Source of the DNA: Ridgeia piscesae
Taxonomy: Eukaryota; Annelida; Polychaeta; Sabellida; Siboglinidae
Assembly: GCA_025642075.2 (NCBI GenBank)
Contig: JAODUO010000884.1
Location: 16,001 to 80,000, forward strand
DNA: 64,000 nt
Direction of reading: 5' to 3'
Shown here: in pieces, positions 37,203 to 49,097 of the stretch
Layout of the letters: each line of letters opens with the position of its first letter
How positions within the stretch are numbered: position 1 is the first letter of the stretch
Program-made: the position numbers and the translations under genes
The notes under the pieces: generated by a model
The model's database searches: none
Seen by the model: the letters and a program-made list of their open reading frames with translations, nothing else
Told to the model about the DNA's origin: nothing

Positions 37203-38228
37203 GTAAGTGTTTAAACGGTGTGGTAGTTGTCAATAACTGTATCTACATGTATTGTATGTTATGGTTAGTAGGGAGGGGCGTTAAGCATAACCTTATTTTA
37301 GATGTAATTGTAGTAATTAGTTACGTTGATGTGACTGGTGCGAACCACAAGGTGGAGATAAGAAAGCGGGCTGTTGAAAATAAACGATCATGCCTGATCA
37401 GTCTACACATTTTTCGTAGACACAAAATGTCATGTCCAAATGTCATAACAGAAATTGTGTTTTGGAAATACTGGGTCACTAAAACAATGCTAATAATTAT
37501 ATTCACATTCTGGAAGACGCATAATTATAGTTTCAATAGCAACATGAAATCTGACGTGAAACAATTACGCCGCTAATAAGTCGTTCACATAGACCGTCTC
37601 AAGGGATTTTGATAAGTGATTTACACCTGTTACACGTGTCACACCTGAATATCAGACAAACCTTAATTAAATTGATCATAGCGAACGTGTGAAAAACGCT
37701 TACACGTCAAGTTTAAAAAAAAACTAGACCATCATGTTTACTACTCTCTCTATGAATATAATATTTACACACATCCTCCATGTTGTGGCGGTTGCAGAAC
37801 AACTATTAAAATAAAAGTGAATATTAATATATTCAACAATTTGAATTTGTGGAAGACTTAATTCGTTTGTTGCAGCAAGAAACATATTATAATTATCATA
37901 ATACGATATATCATGTTCCTACGCTTTGTGGTGATTTGTCTGGGAAGAAAATTCACGGTACAGCTTAATCACTTCACTGCAGTAGCAGGTGGCGCTGGTA
38001 GATAGTGGATAAAAAGAAATCTTCAAAGCCTCCCAGGCATAAACAGACAGTTACATAAGAAGTGACTACTAAAATGAGGATTGTATACTCTGCAATAAAG
38101 GCAATAATAACACGAAGAATCACACTCATATAGCGCCATAAATATGATAAAAGCCATTCGGAGGCGCTGTGAGCACATACATATGTCATCATCATTATGC
38201 TGTCGGTCGTGATGCGACAAATAATCCA
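37203..38228. other. No gene; intron
   Basis: Intronic sequence between the two halves of FTP domain 2 with nothing recognisable. Confidence 0.6.
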
Positions 38229-39850
38229 TCACTTGACTATTGCTCTCCATTTATCTCTTTGCTGTGAGAGTGATGTCCACGAGTCGGTCTTTATGTCTCT
38301 CAGCTTCAGGTTTCTCTTGATGGTATCCTTGAACCGGAGACGAGGGCGCCCTCTCTTTCTGTGACCAGAAGACAGTTGAGAGTAGAGAATCTGCTTTGGT
38401 AGCCTGTCTGGTGACATCCTCATGAGGTGTCCAGTCCACCGTAGATTCGTTCTGATCAGAAGATTTTCAATAGATGGCAGCCCTGTCTGTTCGAGTATGT
38501 CCATCTAAGTTATCGTCATAGATGTCGCATCATGAAGGCATGCTGCTTTTTCACCTGTCGTCTGTACACTGTCCAGGCCTATGCTCCGTATAGTAGGGTG
38601 GACTGCACGATTGCACGGTATATCTTGCCTTTAACACGCATGGACACATGGTGGTTGTTCCAGAGTCTGGCGTAGTCGGCCAAATAATGCACTAGCCTTG
38701 GTCATCCTCCTCTGTATTTCATCGTCAATGCCTGCTATGGAAAAAGAGATGTTCCACTATAGTTCCCACAGTATGTTTGGTCACCTTTCTTGTAGATGGT
38801 TATAATGCTGGCATCCTTCCATGCTTGTGGTACAGATCCACCTCCCAAACATTGGTGATTAGTTGGTGCAGTCTGCTGAACAGATTGTCTCCTCCGTGCT
38901 TCCATACTTCAGCAGGAATTCCATATCCCCAAGGTGCTTTGCCATCTTCAAGGCCGGCGATTGCTCTAGCCATCTCAGCCATGGTTGGAATCTCATCGAG
39001 GTTTATCTTGGTAATGCACTGCGGGATGTTGTCCAGAGCTTCGTGATCTATATCGCCAGGGACGTTGAATAGCTTCTGGAAGTGTTCACTCCATCTTTCC
39101 ACAAGTCTCTTGCTATCAGAGAAGGTCTCCATTCCATCTGCTGATTTCATTTGAACAGGTCCCTTCTTCTTCGTTCAACACACTTACTTTAGTCTATTGT
39201 AGAAGCCCTGTGTCGTTTCATTCAGCATCTCTGCAGCTCCACTGTCTTCCTTTCCCACCAGTCTGACTTCAGTACACGGGTGCGTTTTTGTAGCAGTCTG
39301 CAGGCATCTTTGTATGCTGCAGTGGTGGATCTAATGCTCCTGGTTTGCAACACTCTCTGGTGGGCTTGGTCTCTTCTGCTTATAAGAGTCTGTAGCTCCT
39401 TGTCGTTGGAGTCCTGGTGTTTTCTGTCTGGCTTGCCAAGATATGTCTTGGCTGTGTTGTATACGACCTGCTGCAGAGCTGCCCACTCCTCGTCTGGTGT
39501 TGAGCTTATCTTCTCCTCCCACCTGCTCTGTCACTTACTGGCCCTGTCTTTTCTGTCAGCTTTGTGACGATATCCTTTTTGATAGCAAAGCCCACTCCGG
39601 CCTCCTTTCTTTCTCCTTCGGGTTTGCCACTCCAGAAGAAAGAGTATTCGTTGAGACTACCAGACTCTGGAACCTTGTTTCACATAGAGAGGCGATGTCG
39701 ATGTTGTATTTGGCAAGTTCCATTGCTACTAGTGTCGTACGTCTTTCTGGTCGGTCAGCTGCTTCTCGGTCGAGGAGAGTCCTGACGTTCCATTGTGCAA
39801 TTGTCAGTAGTTTCTTCTTCCTAGCTGATTTTCCACTGTCGACGGAAGAT
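38229..39850 (-). mobile_element. Internally deleted LINE, family B
   Basis: On the minus strand: the endonuclease start (TIAQWNVRTLLD, VAMELAKYNIDIASLCETR, 39830-39700), a gap, a linker, then the pre-RT region (MKSADGMETFSDSKRLVERW, IPTMAEMARAIAGLEDGKAP, 39150-38800), a second gap removing the RT palm, and the C-terminal tail (QTGLPSIENLLIRTNLRWTG, GHRKRGRPRLRFKD, 38500-38229). Frames are broken throughout. The same family interrupts the EGF exon at 62.4 kb. The clade is uncertain (RTE-like or a related APE-type group). Confidence 0.75.
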
Positions 39851-39981
39851 GAGGTCGAGCAGCGCGGTCCTTATAACCCGGGCGACGGCCGATCCTGTAT
39901 GGTATTTCGTGCAGTTGTACATTTCATGGAAGCTGCCAGCAAAAAGATTTGAAGAGCTGCTGGCTTCTGCAAGTTACTAGA

Positions 39982-40199
<218 letters not shown>

Positions 40200-40689
40200 G
40201 AGCAAATAGAGGTCTCACACCGGCAAGTACATGTCAAAACAAGCGCAAACTATTTGTCCCTGCAGTGGCTGGTCGAGAGATGTTGGGAGTTCCATACACC
40301 AACCGCCCTTGATGCTGCCACAGTGACATGGTTTTCTGGTTAGGGTTTGCTCCCTTAGCCTCCGGTTCTGTCAAGAACCTGTACCACAAAAGTCAGTGGT
40401 TTACAACTATGCATGGCAGGGGCGTCAAACTCTCTGAGGTATTGCAATACCTGAGGTACTGCAACACCTGCATACCTACATATGCAGAATATCAGTAAGC
40501 TACGTAAACTTGATATTGTTAAATTTATTAAAGTAAATGACAATACATAAAATATGTATAAACAAAAACAATAGTAATTATTGATAAATAAATACGTTAC
40601 AGCTAAATATGATCATTACAATAAAGGAAAGTACTGTATTGATAATACATGAATAAAAAACATAGTGTAACAATTGTTTAAAAACAAGT

Positions 40690-41200
40690 CATATTCAAGA
40701 TGATAAATAGGTAAAATAAATTAAATAACCGGACTCAGCCCGAAATAGATGAGTGTTAACAGTCTTTTAAATGTCACGAGGCAACAGGTTTTCTGTATCT
40801 CAATTGGAAGAGAATTCCCCAATTGTGGAGCAGATATCGAGAAAGGTATGTTGCCGTATCGGCTGCGAGATGTCGGCACGTACAGGATTCTTTATCGAGT
40901 AGATAAGAGATGTAAGGTGGCACCAGTCCATGTTGTAAACGAAATGCCAGTAGCCGGATAGAATACTGAACGCGTTGTTTCATGGGAAGCCAGTGCAGGT
41001 TTATGAGTAGAGGTGTGATATGTTCCCATCTTTGGCAGTGGATCACTAACCGAGCGACAGCGTGTTGCACTCTTTATAAGTTGAACATTGGGCAGTCTTG
41101 AAGATCATATAGGCGACGGTTCGCATAGTTAATTCTCGATATGTCAAGATAATATAACAGGCGGACTGCGGCTTTCTGTGTGAGACATGATCGGATCGAC
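40690..41200 (-). pseudogene. LINE C-terminal fragment (CR1/L2 group, another family)
   Basis: On the minus strand the sequence reads KSATRCRSVS then AVARLVIHCQRWEHITPLLI, NLHWLPMKQRVQYSIRLLAF and HGLVPPYISYLL, the conserved tail after the RT thumb in CR1/L2-type LINEs. It diverges clearly from family A (NLHWLPMKQRV versus SLHWLPVHYRI). 5' and 3' ends are not resolved. Confidence 0.7.
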
Positions 41201-41516
41201 CCATGTTAGATGATAGTGCTGAAGTTGACCAAACAAATCTAAATCCAACCAGAGTGATGACATACGACGTACATTTGAAACATTTTAGAAGGCAGTTACT
41301 ATCACATTTCAGAACTATTTCATAGTGTAATACTTCTTTGTTTTGCCAGAAAGCTCGTTATGACTTACGTATGTTGTGTGTCTGTGCGTGTGAGTATGCC
41401 GTCAGAGGATAGCCTAAGACACCACTACACGAATATGGAAGTACACATTTTATATTGTTTACGCAGTGGTGCAAACTATCTTATCATTTCGTAACGCTAC
41501 ATTTCTTTTGCACCAG

Positions 41517-41714
41517 GTTATCGCCTGCGAGGATTCACCATCACCGTTGGTGGACACAACGGAAAGAAGTGTGGATCGGACGACAATGCTGTTTTACAAG
41601 GGCAGACGAAATCATTCGGATGTCAACCAAACGCCATAGGAAAGACGCTGATGATCAACAGAACAGGCAAAAACAAAGTTATCACTCTGTGTGAAGTGCA
41701 AGTCTATGGGTCAG
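41517..41714 (+). CDS. FTP (F-type lectin) domain 2, C-terminal exon
   Basis: The acceptor is TTTTGCACCAG and the donor GTATGG; phase 1 at both ends. The product begins GYRLRGFTI, continues GGHNGKKCGSD, then SFGCQPNAIG and ITLCEVQVYG, which is a textbook C-terminal half of an FTP domain with the binding Arg and the three conserved cysteines. The intron to the first half is 4.3 kb and was invaded by two LINE fragments and a CT repeat. Compared with domain 1 it lacks three residues in the second loop. No stop codons or frame damage. Confidence 0.9.
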
Positions 41715-42072
41715 GTATGGTTATTTATAAGACGATTTCACAGTGAATTAAGGATTGGTATGTCAGCTAGATTGGACATTTCTTAAACATACCTGTTTTA
41801 TATCCATGTTTTAAAGTAGAGCTGACTGAGTAAAACAATAATTATATTGAAAGTGTTTCTGCCGGACCTCCTTTTCCATTGTAACAAACAAAATGGCCGT
41901 CATCTGTGGCATATTTGAAAAACAGCACTCAGAACTAAACTGATGTAGGGATCTAGATTTGATGTGATATTATCCATGATCCTTATAAATTACATTTAAA
42001 TTTGTTTTCATTTAGAATTTAATAAACATAATGATGTTACAGTAACTAAAAAATGTCGGCACCTTTTTTTAG
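41715..42072. other. No gene; intron
   Basis: Nothing recognised between FTP domain 2 and the weak terminal exon A. Confidence 0.55.
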
Positions 42073-42179
42073 ATTACTACAAAGATGAAATATCAACCCA
42101 AAATGGTTTTACGAATAAGAATTGTGGTGAACATGTTGGAGAACACAACAATCCAAACCAGTTGGCTCTATCATTGTAG
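42073..42179 (+). CDS. Weak candidate terminal exon A
   Basis: A T-rich acceptor (CCTTTTTTTAG) is followed by an open frame that accepts the phase-1 end of FTP domain 2 and stops at TAG (42177-42179). It encodes about 34 residues with one cysteine and no recognisable domain. If used, the protein would end shortly after the second lectin domain. It could equally be intronic noise. Confidence 0.2.
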
Positions 42180-42608
42180 TAATTGAGTGTTGTAAGTTTA
42201 TGTTGCTAAAATGCAATTTATGTAAATATCCATCAAAGAGTGTATAACAGCATCGACTAATTGAAAAAACCACGTCTCATACACGAATAAAAGTGATTTT
42301 GAGATAAATGACTGTTATAACATGTATTTTCTAATAGACGACAGACCACATTTCCCGCGCTACACGACGTCACATGTGGTGACAATGCACAGTGAAAGTG
42401 AAAAATGAATGGCTGACATATCGATAGATACAGACCTGTGCTGTAAAACCAACTGACTCTCGTTCATTTCCAATCAGAGAGGCAAGCAAATTTAAGCAAA
42501 TTGTCAACATATCACACAATATTAGATGCTATTTACAAATGTGTGGAGTTTAATACATTTGCGATATATGTCGTACAGTTGCCTTGGTTCTTTTTTCTGT
42601 ATCAACAG
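42180..42608. other. No gene seen
   Basis: AT-rich sequence leading to the pyrimidine tract of weak terminal exon B. Confidence 0.55.
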
Positions 42609-42751
42609 TTGATCCCGCGCCAGTTATGAATGTTACAATTCTCGATGTCCAATTTATTAACCCGACCTCCAATCGGTATAGATTACACACTGCTCTTAAT
42701 GACCTAGAACGACATCAACCTCTATACCTGAATCAACAATCTTATCTGTGA
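42609..42751 (+). CDS. Weak candidate terminal exon B
   Basis: A strong acceptor (TTCTTTTTTCTGTATCAACAG region, ending at 42608) opens a phase-compatible frame of 46 codons without cysteines, stopping at TGA (42749-42751). The product begins VDPAPVMNVTILDV and shows no known domain. A small DNA transposon begins 8 bases after the stop. Either this or candidate A could close a short isoform carrying two lectin domains. Confidence 0.25.
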
Positions 42752-42758
42752 GACAGTT

Positions 42759-42936
42759 GAATTCTAAAAGGGCCCAAACTCCATCAGTCAAAATTGTGTA
42801 GGAGGACTTTTTTCTAATTATATTTCTGAATATGTAATTTCCACAATATGTTGTATTTTGTATGTGTAGAGTATTGTTGGCAGTATTCTAGAACAGACTT
42901 GTAGTAAAGTTGTGGAATTGGGCCCTTTTAGAATTC
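42759..42936. mobile_element. 178-bp MITE with GAATTCTAAAAGGGCCC ends
   Basis: GAATTCTAAAAGGGCCCAA at 42759 is mirrored by TTGGGCCCTTTTAGAATTC ending at 42936. If the GAATT/AATTC at each edge is target sequence, the true ends are CTAAAAGGGCCC. A third and fourth instance of the right end occur at 49051-49076 and 52117-52142. No coding capacity. Confidence 0.7.
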
Positions 42937-43030
42937 ACCAACCTCTTTTAATGGTAATACCATAAGTATCTTCATTAAAATTGACATTTATTAAAAAATA
43001 ACACGGTTTACAATGTAATATGACACACAT

Positions 43031-43065
<35 letters not shown>

Positions 43066-43089
43066 CCACACGCACGCACACACACACAC

Positions 43090-43120
<31 letters not shown>
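43031..43120. repeat. (GCAC)n then (CAGA)n microsatellite
   Basis: GCAC units, a CA stretch and ACAG units in sequence. Confidence 0.92.
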
Positions 43121-43379
43121 TGCCAGGGCATTCTGTTCTTCAGAGCAGACTGACAAATACCGTTACAAATAATAAACAAATTTGGAGGCGATTTATGCTA
43201 ACGACAACGTAAATTCGCCTGGCACGGAAAGACGAACTATTGCAGAACTAAAAATAAGCCAATTGCTGTATGGCCTCAAATAATTCAATTCATAATAAGC
43301 AATTACAAAATAAAAATCATTCAACTAATTAGCTTCGGCTAAACAGTACGTTATCTTTCTTAATTCATTACCTCATCAT

Positions 43380-43625
43380 ACTGGACACATGGGCCGATTG
43401 CTAATCAATGTTGTAGCGCTGTTGTTCAGCATGTGTAGCCGCTGTCTCCCAGGATGAAGCCAAGTGGACTGGAAGTCGTCTCAGACAGATATCACCTAGC
43501 TACTACCAACTGAAAGCTCACACAGGCAAAGAATCGTAACGTGAGCGTTGGTGTCACTGAGCCCTTTCGTTCGGCAACAAAAACGCTGTCACCAACCACA
43601 TCGCTTAAATCCATGATGTCAGCAG
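43380..43625 (-). pseudogene. Harbinger transposase, part downstream of the Gypsy insertion
   Basis: On the minus strand the frame from 43625 reads DIMDLSDVVGDSVF, then SVTPTLTLRFFACVSFQ, matching the helix region of Harbinger transposases that follows RFRRHDI in the 16-kb copy. A stop follows, then LGFILGDSGYTC, the conserved GDSGYP box around a catalytic Asp. The sequence between has been deleted. The other side of this gene is at 47802-47965; the Gypsy element separates them. Confidence 0.75.
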
Positions 43626-43823
43626 TGTTACGTGACTCTGTCCAAGACATGCTGCCATCTAGCGAATGGTAGCGCAACTATAAAATAGAGTCGGTTGGAG
43701 ATCGTGCGTCAGATGCACATGGTTGACTGCTGGAGACGCTTGGTAGTAAATTAAATACAGTTGGAGTCCAGCCACGTAGTCGATTTATTATTATGGATAG
43801 TCGTGACCACCCGAAACGAAACA
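43626..43823 (+). repeat. Gypsy 5' LTR
   Basis: Starts TGTTACGTGACTC and ends CGAAACGAAACA. It is followed at once by TGGTGGCAACGGTGGAC, a primer-binding-site type sequence. Confidence 0.85.
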
Positions 43824-43944
43824 TGGTGGCAACGGTGGACGTGTGACAATTAGGTGCGTGAGAAACATGTATTTGTCACATTAATTGATGACCCACTAAT
43901 TATCGCTCACACACTGGCATTGTCGCCGAAGTGAGTTCGATCGT

Positions 43945-44955
43945 ATGGCGACGGCACCCAACGAAACGGCAATGGCTGCCGATGACGCACAACCTGCTGT
44001 CGAAGCGCGACATAGTGGTGCACCGGCCAGGCCTCCTCAGCCACTCGTGTTTGGGCCTAACAAGGCGGAATCGTGGAAAATATTCCGTCGGCACTGGTCA
44101 AATTATAGCACACTATCGAATATTGCTACCAAGCCACGAAATTATTAGGTTGCGATGCTGGAAAACACACTAGGAGACGAAGCCATGCGGCTGTATGACG
44201 GTTTCCAGTTCGCAACACCACAAGAACATCGCACCACGATGGAAATCTGATCAGCTTTTGACGAATTCGCTATAGGGGAGGCAAACGAAACATTTGAACG
44301 GCATAAGTTCAATAGCCGGAAGCAGGAGGATGGAGAACGTTTCGAAGATTTCCATGCCGATCTACGCGTGTTGGCAAAAACATCCAACTTCTGACATCAA
44401 TGCGCAAGCTCGATGATAAGAGATAGGATCATCTTAGGCATAAGACAGTCGGAAATACGACAAGAGTTGTCTAAGATCCGCACATTTTTCCTAGACGCGT
44501 ATGTAGATGTCTGCAGAGCAGCAGAGTCGGCCATATCACACAGGTCAGTACTGGATGATGTATGTGAACCTGTACACGTCGTAAATCATGATCGTTTACT
44601 CAAGCGTGAGTGTCGATACTGCGGCAGGCGTCATGCACCCAAGAAAGAAATGTGCCCCGCATACGGAAAGACCTGCAATAATTGTGGGGCCAAGGATAAT
44701 TTTGAACGGAAATGCATGAAAGGGCGCAACACAAATCAGTTGCCTAGAAACCAGCACCAACGACATGTTTACAATATCCGTGACAACAATGGGCCTGATG
44801 AAGATGACGACAATGGTGACACCTGGGTGCATTCACTGACACCACGAAAACGGGGCGCATATGCGAAGTGTCGAATGCTCGTAAACGGGAAGCAGCTCGT
44901 ATTCCAAATAGTCAATATGCTGCCAGCCAGATACGCCAGAGATGTTGTCCCATAA
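43945..44955 (+). pseudogene. Gypsy gag with two CCHC-type knuckles and three nonsense codons
   Basis: A single frame from ATG 43945 to the stop at 44953-44955 is broken only by TAG at 44146, TGA at 44248 and TGA at 44392. It begins with an Ala/Pro-rich leader, then the capsid-like stretch (SWKIFRRHWSNY, VAMLENTLGDEAMRLYD, ETFERHKFNSRKQ, FEDFHADLRVLA, IRDRIILGI). The nucleocapsid region has CRYCGRRHAPKKEMCPAYGK and CNNCGAKDNFERKC, the latter close to C-x2-C-x4-H-x4-C but with Asn in the His place. The protease start follows directly (YAKCRMLVNGKQLVFQI). The clean frame between nonsense codons suggests inactivation by point mutation. Confidence 0.85.
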
Positions 44956-47380
44956 AATGGCGTTCTCACAACGTGGAACAAAACGATGATAACACCGCTG
45001 GGGAAGTGTCGAATGCTGCTGAGCAATCCCAAAACGGAGACATCACATGATGTTGAGTTCATCATCAAGGACAATGACGACTGTCAGCCGATTATAGGTT
45101 TACAGACCAGCGAGCAAATGCATCTTGATAAAATACAGGACAACAATTTCCATCGTGTGGCAGCAGTCCAAGATGATAGTTGTTTCAACTCACTGTTTGA
45201 TGTAAAGCTGGGAGAATATTCAGGTGTGCAACACCTCACAGTCGACCCAGAAGTGTGCCCGAAGATCATGGCTAGCCGACCGCAACTTAAGGGCGAACTC
45301 GAGCGACCGACAGCCATAGGTGTCATTGCTCCTGCGGATGAACCGACACCATGGGTCAGTCAAGTGGTAGTTGTGAAGAAGAGATCAGGCGCCTTGAGAG
45401 TGTGCATAGACAAACTCAAAAAGGCGTTGCAGCTTTTGGCACAACGGTGTCAAGTGAAGTGTTCCAAAACACCTTCTAGAGGCCTTGCGTGGCCTACCAG
45501 GCATCATCTGCATAACGGACGACATAGTGATCTATGGTAAGACATCGGAAGAGCACGATGAGAACCTGCGAAAGTTCTTCGAGCGGTGTCTGGAGACAGG
45601 CTTCAAACTCGACAAAGACAAGCTGGACGTCGGACTGAAAGACGTCACATTAATGGGTCACCGAATCTTTGTCTTCAGCTGAACGCCGTTACGCTCAGAT
45701 CGAGAAAGAAATGCTGAGCGTTTTGTTTTGTTTGAGCAAGTTTCATTACTACACGTACGGTCGAGATGTCACTGTGGTGACTGACCATAAACCGCTAGTT
45801 GCGATCCGGGTGACGCCACTAGGGAAAGCTTCCAAGAGGCTACAACACATGCTGCTGAAATCACAAGAATACTCATACCAGCTGACTTACAAACCTGGAA
45901 AAGCCATACCGGTCGCCGACGCTTCGTGCACCCACACACAACCCGGTCACGGATGAGGTAGCCATCAACAACATCACACTCACAGCGTTCATTCTCGAAC
46001 GCCTAGACCGGATCCGTGGTGCTACATTGCTGGACCCTGTCTTGCAAGAACTGGGTACAGTCACCATGGAAGGATGGCCAAATGACAGAAGACGCGTGCC
46101 CTATCGTCTGCTACCCTACTTCAGCTACCGCGACGAACTGAGGATCCAGGACGGGGTCACATTTCGTGGAGAACGCGTCGTGATACCGTCTTCACTGCGA
46201 AAGAGCATGAAAGAGAAAGTACATACCGGCCATATAGGCATCAACTCATCTTTGAAGAGAACACGATACCTGATTTACTGGCCTCAGATGTCTACAGATA
46301 TCCGTCACTACGTAGAAACATGTGGCGTGCGTGTGTGCAACCTACGCTGACAAGCAACCTGCAGAGTCGATGGTCATGACTGAGACCCCAGACCTACCAT
46401 GGCAGAAAGTAGGGACGGATTTGTTCTCGTTGTCTGGAAAGGACTATATGGTAACAACATATTACCATAGCGGTTTCTTCGAGTTAGACTACCTACCAGA
46501 GACAACCTCCGAAACAGTGATAGGAAAGCTGAAGAACAATTTCAGTCGACACGGCATACCGCACACACTTGACAGTGACAATGGACCACAGAATGCATCG
46601 GCTGTGTTAAGAAAATTCGCACACAACTGGCAGTTTGTGCACGAGACTAGCAGTAGAGGCAACAGCCAAGCCAATGGTGCAGCCGAAGCGGCAGTCAAAA
46701 TCACTAAGCGGATGCAAGACATCTAGGGAAGATCCATACCTCGGTCTTCTGAACATTCGCAACACACCGTCTGAAGGAATGACAACAAGCCCTGCACAGC
46801 GTCTGTTTGGCAGACGTACCAAAACGTTGCTGTCACCAACACACAACCAGTTGAAACCGGGTGGTTCTGCAGATGTCGGAAAGCAATCCGGAAGTCAGCG
46901 AACGAAGTTCCAATCAGTACTGAACTCAGACCACCCCGTGACTTACGACATTTGAATGTCGGCGAAACGATCAGAATGCAGCCATTAGAAACCGACAGGA
47001 GAGAGTGGGCAGAGGCAACGGTTCACAAAGCTCTGTCCAGTCGATCGTACGGTGTCATAACAGCGACTGGACGCCATTACCGTCGAAACCGCCGACATCT
47101 CAGATCATCACGTCAATCCGAGCAAGAGACGACATATGATCGCGCTGACAGACCTGAGCGAATTATAACACCTAGTGGCGTACCGAAAGATCGAGCACAC
47201 GATCCGGAAACCATCACTGTTGAGACAAACGCAGCCACAATTCAACAACAGAAAACTGCAGCTGTCTCACAGAATACACGACCAAGTAACGTAGTTGTGC
47301 CAGAAGACACGCGAGAACATGGTCCCATGACTGCACGATCCGGGAGAGTAGTCAGACCCGTGGACAGATTGAACTTGTAA
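44900..47380 (+). pseudogene. Gypsy pol: protease, RT (deleted), RNase H, integrase
   Basis: The protease tail (LTTWNKTMITPLGKCRMLL, EFIIKDNDD, PIIGLQTSEQM, 44960-45130) leads to the RT start (VIAPADEPTPWVSQVVVVKK, 45325-45385). Most of the RT palm is missing, and the frame resumes at the catalytic box, which reads ITDDIVIYG (45508-45534). RNase H-like residues follow (RYAQIEKEMLSVLF, VVTDHKPLV, 45680-45800), then the integrase zinc-binding region (HTGHIGINSSLKRTRYLIYW), core (VGTDLFSL, LDSDNGPQNAS, NSQANGAAEAAVK) and C-terminal region with NIRNTPSEGMTTSPAQRLFG. Several frame changes make it non-functional. Confidence 0.85.
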
Positions 47381-47596
47381 TAGATCACGTCTATGGACAA
47401 GCTCACATTGTTATGTATCAAGACTGTAGATGAACTGAACTTAATTGTAGTTGATCAAGTCTATAGACAAACTGAAATTGGACTTAAATGTAATAGTGGC
47501 AGCATAATCATGCTAACTTTAATAGTTTAGTTACGGTAAACTTTCACTGGATAGTGTTAGTCGAATAATTGTTGTTAGTTGATGCTTTTCGAATTA

Positions 47597-47608
47597 TAAG
47601 GAGGGAGA
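47597..47608 (+). promoter_or_regulatory. Gypsy polypurine tract
   Basis: AAGGAGGGAGA directly precedes the 3' LTR, where plus-strand DNA synthesis is primed in LTR elements. The same tract precedes the LTR copy at 50668. Confidence 0.7.
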
Positions 47609-47801
47609 TGTTATGTGTCCAAGACATGCTGCCATCTAGCGAATGGCAGCGCCACTGTAATATAGTTGTCGGTTGGAGATGACGCGTCAGAAGCACATGG
47701 TTGACTGCTAGAGACGATTGGTAGTAAATTAAATACAGATGGAGTCCAGTCACGTAGTCGATTCATTAGTATGGATAGTCGTGACCACCCGAAACGAAAC
47801 A
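47609..47801 (+). repeat. Gypsy 3' LTR
   Basis: Starts TGTTATGTGTCC (about five bases shorter at the left than the 5' LTR) and ends CGAAACGAAACA. Homologous to 43626-43823 throughout. Confidence 0.85.
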
Positions 47802-47965
47802 AGCACGACGAAACCAGTACCTCGTAAACAACTCGGCGTCGTCGTAGATTTCGAAGGGGTGTGACCTGTCCCTAAACACTCGCTCTCTGTGCAATCCTCG
47901 ATCGTCTTGCTGCGTTATTCGGTCGATGTACAAGTCGTAATGCCGCCATTTTTAAATTGCCTAAG
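47802..47965 (-). pseudogene. Harbinger transposase, N-terminal part upstream of the Gypsy insertion
   Basis: On the minus strand an ATG near 47944 opens MAALRLVHRPNNAARRSR, then after one frameshift RVFRDRSHPFEIYDD, ELFTRYWFRR, which aligns with NRVFRDTKNPLDMYDD and IRFRRHDI of the 16-kb transposase. It stops exactly at the Gypsy LTR, and the missing DI resumes at 43625. Nearly the same sequence is present at 50868-51035 in the segmental duplication. Confidence 0.75.
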
Positions 47966-48293
47966 AACAACTTAGTGGATTTATCCCATGCGGGTAGGTG
48001 GAGTAAGCTAAGTAGTGCATAGCGTCCACTGCGCAGTCTCAGTAGGGGACAGGAAACGCAACATTGTCTATGGTAACCTTCTTAGCGCTAAGTAAATGTA
48101 GACTACATGAAACTGGCCACAGGTATATATTAAATTGCTGTCCAGCATGAGAAATGTATTGTGATAGGGTTTTTACGCATTTCACCTTGGTTTCTTTGAC
48201 CGCCAACTGTGCAACTCAGAGAGTCTGCACCGGGCATGCCACGTGCAACCTTAGCTATCGTAATCTGATTCCCAACGGGTATTTGCATCTCAC

Positions 48294-48900
48294 TCATTTG
48301 TAGCCGTTAGTAGCGCAATAAATTGCTGTGCAACAAATGAAAGGTATTGTGAAAGCGCCTTTGCATATTTCAACTTTGCTTCTTTGATGGCGCAATGTAG
48401 AGAGGCTGGGCAGGGTCGGGCATCTGTGTGACACACAGGCGAAACCTGTTGGTAACGTCGTTTGCGAAACCTCAATGTCATATTTATGTTCTGTAGAAAA
48501 TGACAAGACTTTACACTTTGTGACTAAGAACTTATCTCCGTTTTTGGTAGCAGACTTGAAGAATGTTGAACAATTATTCTTACAGTTGAACATGTTTCTC
48601 ATGGATGTGACATCAAACGTTTGTCTAATCATGTCCTCCTATTAGGAATGCAACTCCACAACTTCCCTCTTTCTTGGTAATTTTCCAGTTACGCCAAAGT
48701 CACGGTCACATGGCAAATAACTGTTTCCCAGGAAGACGATGCACAACCTTGTCGAATCTACCATTCAGTACCAATGTCTGAAGGTAGTTCACCATGGTGT
48801 ACGTGATTGTGGTGTTGTCCTGTACAACCATCTATGAACACGTAGGGTGTTCTCACTTTATCTTAGATACTGCTACGTATGTAATGTGACAGACAGCTTA
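48294..48900 (-). pseudogene. Relic minus-strand frame, probably a transposase-related gene
   Basis: The open frame 48632-48294 (112 codons) encodes a Cys/Lys-rich sequence (NMFNCKNNCSTFFKSATK, KCKVLSFS). Upstream, in the same orientation and through stops, GNSYLPCDRDFGV is readable at about 48740-48700; a similar phrase occurs in uncharacterised transposon-associated proteins of invertebrates, from my general recall. The copy at 51357-51960 is almost identical. I cannot name the family. Confidence 0.4.
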
Positions 48901-49097
48901 CAACTTCATTTATACCTCGCTTGGGTTGTGTCTCCGACCACGTGTACATTTTACTTTTGCCTGTTGTAGCAGAATTAACTCCGAACACAAACAACCACTA
49001 CAATTCGTGCAAAAACTACAATTCGTGCAAAAACTGAAAATCGAAACATTGTGGAGTTGGGCCCTTTTTAGAATTCACGTATTCACTTGACATTCAT

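Larger units (their letters stand above)
43626..47801 (+). mobile_element. Ty3/Gypsy LTR retrotransposon, degenerate
   Basis: LTR, gag, pol (protease, RT, RNase H, integrase in the usual Gypsy order) and LTR are all present. The five bases outside the left end (AGCAG) and right end (AGCAC) differ by one, consistent with a target duplication inside a Harbinger coding frame. LTRs of 198 and 193 bases are about 90% alike by eye, so the insertion is not young. Gag has three nonsense codons; pol has a large RT deletion and several shifts. Its 3' tail and LTR are part of a later segmental duplication. Confidence 0.88.
47363..49097. repeat. Segmental duplication, copy 1
   Basis: Begins in the last gag-pol codons of the Gypsy element (GATTGAACTTGTAATAGATC), spans the 3' LTR and the Harbinger N-terminal remnant, and ends at GAATTCACGTATTCACTTGAC. 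Copy 2 is 50423-52158 with only scattered differences. Confidence 0.88.
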
